This document shows positions 1-3,272 of a stretch of 5,057 nucleotides of DNA, one piece after another; positions within the stretch are counted from its first letter, which is position 1; each line of letters starts with the position of its first letter. The position numbers and the translations under genes are program-made. The notes under the pieces were generated by a model, which was given only the letters and a program-made list of their open reading frames with translations, was not told the DNA's origin and did not search any database. The DNA is taken from contig JBAQNC010000086.1 of the NCBI GenBank assembly GCA_049303435.1, positions 1 to 5,057 of the forward strand. The letters run 5' to 3'. The stretch comes from Parvibaculum sp049303435. Lineage in GTDB: Bacteria > Pseudomonadota > Alphaproteobacteria > Parvibaculales > Parvibaculaceae.

Positions 1-129
1 AATCTCGCTCAGACGCTGATCGAGCTTCACGGGCTTGATGGCGCCCTTGTCAGCGTCATTGCAGGCGGCAAGCGCCAGCACCAGCCCTGCCATCAGCACC
101 AGTCTTCTTGAAATTTGTTTCCTGGACAT
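1..129 (-). CDS. Putative lipoprotein, N-terminal fragment (runs off the left edge)
   Basis: Forty-three codons are visible from an ATG at 129 to the window edge. The N-terminus is a clear lipoprotein signal peptide: a basic n-region (MSRKQISRR), a hydrophobic core (LVLMAGLVLAL) and a lipobox LAAC with the cysteine at residue 23. The mature part begins CNDADKGAIKPVKLDQ, a charged linker. The protein should therefore be exported by Sec, lipidated on Cys23 and anchored in the inner or outer membrane. The domain that would identify it lies outside the window. It lies downstream of a TetR/AcrR gene on the same strand, the usual place for an efflux component, so a periplasmic adaptor (HlyD/AcrA-type membrane fusion protein) is a reasonable guess but unproven. 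A purine-rich stretch (GGGGGCGAG) lies just upstream of the ATG as a modest ribosome binding site. Confidence 0.75.
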   Translation of the reverse strand, partial: MSRKQISRRLVLMAGLVLALAACNDADKGAIKPVKLDQRLSEI

Positions 130-161
130 GGCTCGCCCCCGCGTGTCGTCCCGTTCGGTTT

Positions 162-182
162 GCCAGAATGTGTCAGGCTGGC
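162..182. promoter_or_regulatory. Imperfect 21-bp palindrome, candidate TetR-family operator
   Basis: The arms GCCAG (162-166) and CTGGC (178-182) are perfect inverted repeats around an 11-bp centre. Within the centre two more base pairs are symmetric (T169/A175 and G170/C174), so seven of ten pairs match. The length and near-symmetry fit the operators of TetR-family dimers. The site overlaps the -10 and spacer of the possible lipoprotein promoter and lies 29 bp past the tetR stop codon. Binding by the neighbouring regulator is an inference. Confidence 0.35.
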
Positions 183-194
183 GGCTTCGGTCAA
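166..194 (-). promoter_or_regulatory. Possible promoter of the lipoprotein gene
   Basis: On the minus strand a TTGACC hexamer (189-194, five of six matches to the -35 consensus) is followed 16 bp later by CACATT (167-172, three of six matches to the -10 consensus). The -10 match is poor. The position, 37-65 bp before the lipoprotein ATG in the gap after tetR, fits a separate promoter for that gene. Read-through from ubiG-tetR is equally possible because no terminator hairpin is visible after the tetR stop. Confidence 0.3.
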
Positions 195-210
195 TTAAAA
201 ATAGCGATGA

Positions 211-861
211 CTATTCTTTTTGCCATTGAGTTAGTTGATGCCGCCAATAGGCCATCATCTGGGCTGCGGTTTCCTCGGCAATGCGGCTATCGCTGACCCT
301 TGGTTCCTCCAGCGCCATTTCGATGGCGGCATAGGAAAGTTCGACAGAAATTCGCACCCGTTCCCATATTTCGACACGGGGCACGTCGGGCAGATGGCGG
401 TGAAATTCGTCGGTGATGGCGTCCGACATGGCGCGGTGCGAACTCAGGCGCACGTCCTGTAATGTGGGCACGGCGCGCAAGCTGAGGCTGATCGCCAGTG
501 CGCCGGGCGTCGCGCGGGTGACTTCGATAGTGTCTGAGATAAGCGAATAGATGTCGTCCATTAGCGCTTCGGGATTTGTCACCTCGTGCATCTGCTCCAG
601 CCACCCGGCAATCAGCACGTTCTGCGCTGTCATCAGCCGGTCGCCCAACGCCATCAGCACGGCATATTTATTGGGGAAGTAGCGATAAAGTGTCGGCACG
701 GTGACGCCTGCTTCCGCGGCAATCAGATTGGTCGAGATACGCTCGACGCCGATCTCGACAAGCAGCTTCGTCGCCACATCCAGAATGCGCTCATAGGTTT
801 CGACGGCGCGCCTCTGGCGCGGGGTGCGCTTGATGGCGAGGTCGACGGGCGCGTTGCTCAT
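211..861 (-). CDS. TetR/AcrR-family transcriptional regulator
   Basis: This 216-residue protein has the usual length for the family. The N-terminal DNA-binding domain covers roughly residues 15-70: helix 1 (ETYERILDVATKLLVEIG), then a helix-turn-helix at about residues 43-63, with IAAEAGVTVPTLYRYFPNK carrying the typical recognition helix and the YFPNK signature. The C-terminal part (about 75-216) is all-helical and diverged, as expected for the ligand-binding and dimerisation domain, so the inducer cannot be predicted. It is probably a cytoplasmic dimeric repressor released from DNA by a small molecule. The ATG lies 4 bp after the ubiG stop, and no good Shine-Dalgarno sequence is visible, so translation is probably coupled to ubiG. 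There is no nearby alternative Met (the next is near residue 70). The likely target is the lipoprotein gene downstream, through the palindrome at 162-182. Family assignment is firm; target and ligand are inferred. Confidence 0.93.
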   Translation of the reverse strand: MSNAPVDLAIKRTPRQRRAVETYERILDVATKLLVEIGVERISTNLIAAEAGVTVPTLYRYFPNKYAVLMALGDRLMTAQNVLIAGWLEQMHEVTNPEALMDDIYSLISDTIEVTRATPGALAISLSLRAVPTLQDVRLSSHRAMSDAITDEFHRHLPDVPRVEIWERVRISVELSYAAIEMALEEPRVSDSRIAEETAAQMMAYWRHQLTQWQKE

Positions 862-865
862 CGGA

Positions 866-1660
866 TCAATCGCTTGCCGGCTTCGAAGTGAGCATCATGT
901 AGTTGACGTCTGTGTCGCGTCCGAGAGTCCAGCGGTCGGTGAGCGGGTTGTAGCTGACGCCAGTCGTTTCCTCGAGTGTCAGGCCACAAGCCGCGATACT
1001 CGTCTTCATTTCTTCCGGGGTGATGAATTTCGACCAGTCATGCGTGCCGCGCGGCAGCCAGCGCAGAATGTATTCCGCGCCGATAATGGCGAGGCCCATT
1101 GCCTTCAACGTGCGATTGAGCGTGGCGACGAACATGATGCCGCCGGGCTTCAGCATGGCCGCGCAGCATTGCAGGAAACCGTCACGGTCGGCGACATGTT
1201 CGATCACTTCCATATTGAGGATGACGTCGAATTTTTCGCCCGCCGCCATCAGTGCTTCGGCCGTGGTCGCGCGATAGTCGATTGCAAGACCCTGCTCGGA
1301 GGCATGGATGCTGGCGGTAGCGATATTCTGTTCCGAGGCGTCGGCGGAGACCATATTGGCCCCAAGACGGCACATGGGTTCGGACAGGAGCCCGCCGCCA
1401 CAGCCGATGTCGAGGAAACGCAGGCCCTCGAACGGGCGCATGGCCCTGGGGTCGCGGTCAAAATGGCTCGCCACTTTCGTCTTGATGTAGCCGAGCCGGA
1501 CGGGATTGAACTTGTGCAGGGGGCGAAATTTGCCCGTCGGGTCCCACCATTCAGCCGCCATTGCCGAAAAACGGGCCACTTCCGCCGGATCGACCGTATT
1601 GGGGCCGGATTTGGCGAGCGTTTCGGTGACGCTGGCGTCAGCTTTTTCGGCAATGCCCAT
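866..1660 (-). CDS. ubiG: Ubiquinone biosynthesis O-methyltransferase UbiG
   Basis: UbiG is an S-adenosylmethionine-dependent enzyme that carries out both O-methylations of ubiquinone biosynthesis, on the 2-polyprenyl-6-hydroxyphenol and the 3-demethylubiquinol intermediates. It acts at the cytoplasmic face of the inner membrane. The 264-residue product shows the family landmarks: an N-terminal EVARFSAMAAEWWDP (27-41) and RPLHKFNPVRLGYI (46-59), the SAM-binding motif I LDIGCGGGLLSEP (83-95), the acidic motif VSADAS after the second strand, DVILNMEVIEHV (145-156), LKPGG, and the UbiG-type PRGTHDWSKFITPEE (203-217). The ATG at 1660 is preferred because a purine-rich AAAGGGAAA lies 10 nt upstream (1671-1679) and the protein then has normal length. 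An in-frame start at 1714 would add 18 residues without family character. It is divergent from lysC and followed after 4 bp by the TetR gene, suggesting one transcript. Confidence 0.96.
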   Translation of the reverse strand: MGIAEKADASVTETLAKSGPNTVDPAEVARFSAMAAEWWDPTGKFRPLHKFNPVRLGYIKTKVASHFDRDPRAMRPFEGLRFLDIGCGGGLLSEPMCRLGANMVSADASEQNIATASIHASEQGLAIDYRATTAEALMAAGEKFDVILNMEVIEHVADRDGFLQCCAAMLKPGGIMFVATLNRTLKAMGLAIIGAEYILRWLPRGTHDWSKFITPEEMKTSIAACGLTLEETTGVSYNPLTDRWTLGRDTDVNYMMLTSKPASD

Positions 1661-1697
1661 GGGTGTGCGGTTTCCCTTTACGTTCGCGTCAGTTCCA

Positions 1698-1734
1698 GCC
1701 CGCCTTTGCGGCAAAAAGCGCCGCTCTTTCGGGC
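1698..1734. repeat. Two-stem inverted repeat in the ubiG leader
   Basis: The outer arms GCCCG (1698-1702) and CGGGC (1730-1734) and the inner arms GCGGC (1708-1712) and GCCGC (1720-1724) are all perfect inverted repeats about the same centre (1716). Equal 5-nt internal stretches (ccttt and tcttt) separate them, and the loop is 7 nt. On the minus strand it lies 38-74 nt before the ubiG ATG. It could be an RNA hairpin in the ubiG leader or a protein-binding dyad. In minus-strand orientation five T residues lie in the loop, not after the stem, so it is not a standard factor-independent terminator. Confidence 0.45.
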
Positions 1735-1827
1735 GAATCCTTATCTGCTGCCGGTTGCGGCTTGAAGGTCATCCGAGTATGTATCCGGCTCTATGATATA
1801 GGGCGTTCAGGGGTTCCCGGTCCAGTC

Positions 1828-1847
1828 GGGTTTTCCGGGGTTTTCCG
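1828..1847 (+). repeat. Perfect tandem duplication of a 10-bp unit upstream of lysC
   Basis: The unit GGGTTTTCCG occurs twice back to back (1828-1837 and 1838-1847). A related GGGTTCCCGG lies at 1811-1820. The period of 10 bp is close to one helical turn, so a regulator could contact both copies on one face of the DNA. It lies 57-76 bp before the lysC ATG, in the promoter or 5' leader zone. The repeat is plainly visible; any role is inferred. Confidence 0.6.
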
Positions 1848-1866
1848 AATATACGATCAATGACGC

Positions 1867-1886
1867 GGACCTGGATTTCAGGGTCC
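1867..1886 (+). other. Small hairpin just before the lysC ribosome binding site
   Basis: GGACC (1867-1871) pairs with GGTCC (1882-1886), and T1872-G1873 pairs with C1879-A1880, leaving one bulged G (1881) and a 5-nt loop. The stem ends 5 nt before the AGGA ribosome binding sequence at 1892. If transcribed it could affect ribosome access to lysC, or the site could be a short operator. No U-run follows, so it is not a terminator. Confidence 0.4.
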
Positions 1887-1891
1887 CTTAC

Positions 1892-1895
1892 AGGA
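1892..1895 (+). promoter_or_regulatory. lysC ribosome binding site
   Basis: AGGA lies 8 nt before the ATG at 1904 and 5 nt before a GTG at 1901. The spacing and codon favour ATG 1904; using GTG would add only one residue. Confidence 0.6.
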
Positions 1896-1903
1896 ATTTT
1901 GTG

Positions 1904-3172
1904 ATGGCCAGACTGGTCATGAAATTTGGCGGAACGTCGGTTGCCGACATCGCCCGGATTCGCAACGTCGCTCAGCATGTGAAGCGCGAGGTCGATGCCG
2001 GCCATCAGGTCGCCGTCGTCGTCTCGGCCATGTCGGGCAAGACCAACGAGCTTGTCGGTTGGGCGCGCGAGGTCGCGCCTTTGCACGACGCGCGCGAGTA
2101 TGACGCGATCGTCGCTTCGGGCGAGCAGGTCACTGCCGGCTTGCTGGCGATCGAGTTGCAGCGCCTCGATATTGCGGCGCGCTCCTGGCTTGGCTGGCAG
2201 ATTCCCATCCGTACCGATAATGCGCATGGCGCGGCGCGGATTCAGGAGATCGACGGCAGTGAACTCATAACGCGCTTCAAGCGTGGTGAGGTGGCCGTCA
2301 TCGCCGGTTTCCAGGGGCTTGCGCCCGATAACAGGATCACGACGCTCGGACGCGGCGGGTCGGATACGAGCGCCGTTGCGATAGCCGCCGCCGTGAAAGC
2401 CGATCTCTGCGACATCTATACCGATGTCGATGGTGTCTATACGACGGACCCGCGCATCGTTGCGAAGGCCCAAAAGCTTGATAAGATCAGTTATGAGGAA
2501 ATGCTGGAGATGGCGTCGCTCGGCGCCAAGGTGCTCCAGACCCGTTCCGTCGAGCTCGCCATGGTTTATCGCGTGCGCCTTCAGGTGCGCTCGAGCTTTG
2601 ACGCGCCCGATGCCGCTCCGAGTTGCCTCGGTGCGGAAGGGTCTAACATCTTTTTTCCTGGCACCCTTGTTTGCGACGAGGACGAAATCGTGGAACAGCA
2701 GGTAGTAAGCGGCATCGCCTATTCGAAGGACGAGGCCAAGGTCACGCTTGTCAAGGTCGAGGACAAGCCCGGTGTCGCGGCGCGCGTCTTCGGACCGCTC
2801 GCCGACAATTCGATCAATGTCGACATGATCATCCAGAACCTCTCGGATGACGGCAAGAGCACCGACATGACCTTCACCGTGCCGCAGGCCGAGCTTGCGC
2901 GCGCCGAGGAACTCATCCGCAAGGTGCAGCTCGACGTCGGCGCGCAGGAAGTGCGCACGGATCTCAATGTCGTCAAGATTTCCATCATCGGCATCGGTAT
3001 GCGCAGTCATACGGGCGTCGCCAAGACGATGTTCAAGACGCTGGGTGAGAAAGGGATCAATATCCTTGCCATCACCACAAGCGAGATCAAGGTGAGCGTA
3101 TTGATCTCGGCGGAGTATACTGAACTGGCCGTGCGGGCTCTTCACACGGCTTACGGGCTCGACGGCGAATAA
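1904..3172 (+). CDS. lysC: Aspartate kinase (monofunctional, lysine-sensitive type)
   Basis: LysC phosphorylates L-aspartate with ATP to aspartyl-4-phosphate, the first step toward lysine/diaminopimelate, threonine, methionine and isoleucine, in the cytoplasm. The 422-residue protein shows the kinase domain (about 1-235), with the N-terminal KFGGTSV (7-13), ASGEQVTAGLLA, TTLGRGGSDTSA (146-157) and YTDVDGVYTTDPR (172-184). It is followed by two ACT domains (about 265-345 and 355-420) that bind allosteric amino acids in this family, including KPGVAARVFGPLADNSINVDM and ITTSEIKVSV. Length is normal for the monofunctional class; there is no homoserine dehydrogenase fusion. A loop of roughly 15-20 residues before PGTLVCDE (about 234-251) is longer than in compact homologues. 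A possible internal start at 2690 would make a separate ACT-only subunit. Probably co-transcribed with ptsP 99 bp downstream. Confidence 0.97.
   Translation: MARLVMKFGGTSVADIARIRNVAQHVKREVDAGHQVAVVVSAMSGKTNELVGWAREVAPLHDAREYDAIVASGEQVTAGLLAIELQRLDIAARSWLGWQIPIRTDNAHGAARIQEIDGSELITRFKRGEVAVIAGFQGLAPDNRITTLGRGGSDTSAVAIAAAVKADLCDIYTDVDGVYTTDPRIVAKAQKLDKISYEEMLEMASLGAKVLQTRSVELAMVYRVRLQVRSSFDAPDAAPSCLGAEGSNIFFPGTLVCDEDEIVEQQVVSGIAYSKDEAKVTLVKVEDKPGVAARVFGPLADNSINVDMIIQNLSDDGKSTDMTFTVPQAELARAEELIRKVQLDVGAQEVRTDLNVVKISIIGIGMRSHTGVAKTMFKTLGEKGINILAITTSEIKVSVLISAEYTELAVRALHTAYGLDGE
2678..2692 (+). promoter_or_regulatory. Possible internal translation start for a LysC beta subunit
   Basis: GAGGA (2678-2682) lies 7 nt before an in-frame GTG (2690-2692, codon 263 of lysC). 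Initiation here would give a 160-residue product starting MEQQVVSGIAYSKDEAKVT, almost exactly the ACT-domain pair. Bacillus and Corynebacterium aspartokinases make such a beta subunit from an internal start at the equivalent position. The caveat is that the GAGGA also encodes a conserved acidic stretch (CDEDEI), so the match may be a by-product of protein sequence. Confidence 0.3.
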
Positions 3173-3182
3173 TGGAGAAGGC

Positions 3183-3272
3183 GTGAGGCGATTTTATTCT
3201 TCTTTCTGCAACTTCCGGCCCGGCAAGCGCCAGGGCGTGGATGTCTGCGCTTTGAAGAGGGATGAAGGCTGA
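3183..3272 (+). CDS. Possible 29-codon ORF between lysC and ptsP
   Basis: A GTG at 3183 is preceded 5 nt upstream by GGAG (3174-3177), which directly follows the lysC stop. The frame runs 29 codons (starts MRRFYSSFCNFRPGK, ends ALKRDEG) and stops at a TGA that overlaps the ptsP start as TGATG. This arrangement would allow translational coupling from lysC into ptsP. The peptide is basic, has two cysteines and matches no family I know. It could be a short leader peptide, but an open frame of this size can arise by chance. Confidence 0.2.
   Translation: MRRFYSSFCNFRPGKRQGVDVCALKRDEG
3218..3236 (+). other. GC-rich hairpin in the lysC-ptsP gap
   Basis: GCCCGGC (3218-3224) pairs with GCC (3229-3231) plus GGGC (3233-3236), giving seven G-C pairs with one bulged A (3232) and a 4-nt AAGC loop. 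No T-run follows, so a factor-independent terminator is unlikely. It might stabilise the lysC 3' end, mark an RNA processing site or modulate ptsP translation. Confidence 0.4.

Larger units (their letters stand above)
1661..1903. other. Divergent ubiG/lysC intergenic region
   Basis: These 243 bp separate the two divergent starts and must hold at least one promoter in each direction. By eye I could not fix a convincing promoter. For lysC, TATGAT at 1792-1797 is a good -10 hexamer but has no -35 at 16-18 bp; TATACG at 1850-1855 is another weak candidate. For ubiG, TTCAAG and TAAGGA on the minus strand, spaced 17 bp, form a weak pair (about 1739-1767). The region also contains a two-stem inverted repeat, a tandem 10-bp repeat and a hairpin, listed separately. 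No riboswitch or coding potential was recognised; the only small ORFs are a few codons long. Confidence 0.6.

Noticed and set aside
1661..1714. An 18-residue N-terminal extension of UbiG from an ATG at 1714
   Set aside because: It would cover the best ribosome binding sequence (1671-1679) and part of the inverted repeat. The extra residues do not look like family sequence, and the start at 1660 gives a normal length.
824..1765. A 313-codon open frame on the plus strand opposite ubiG and the tetR start
   Set aside because: It is antisense to a well-supported UbiG, has no recognisable motif, and its translation is typical of a GC-rich shadow.
1750..1789. GCCGG...CCGGC inverted repeat in the ubiG/lysC gap
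   Set aside because: Five-base GC-rich arms 30 bp apart are expected by chance here, and no inner symmetry supports them.
1762..1797. TTGAAG and TATGAT as a lysC promoter
   Set aside because: Both hexamers are fair matches, but the spacer is 24 bp, too long for a sigma-70 promoter.
1769..3145. A 458-codon open frame on the minus strand covering almost all of lysC
   Set aside because: LysC is certain on the other strand. The antisense product is rich in Asp, Arg, His and Leu with no domain and no ribosome binding site, as expected for a shadow of a high-GC coding frame.
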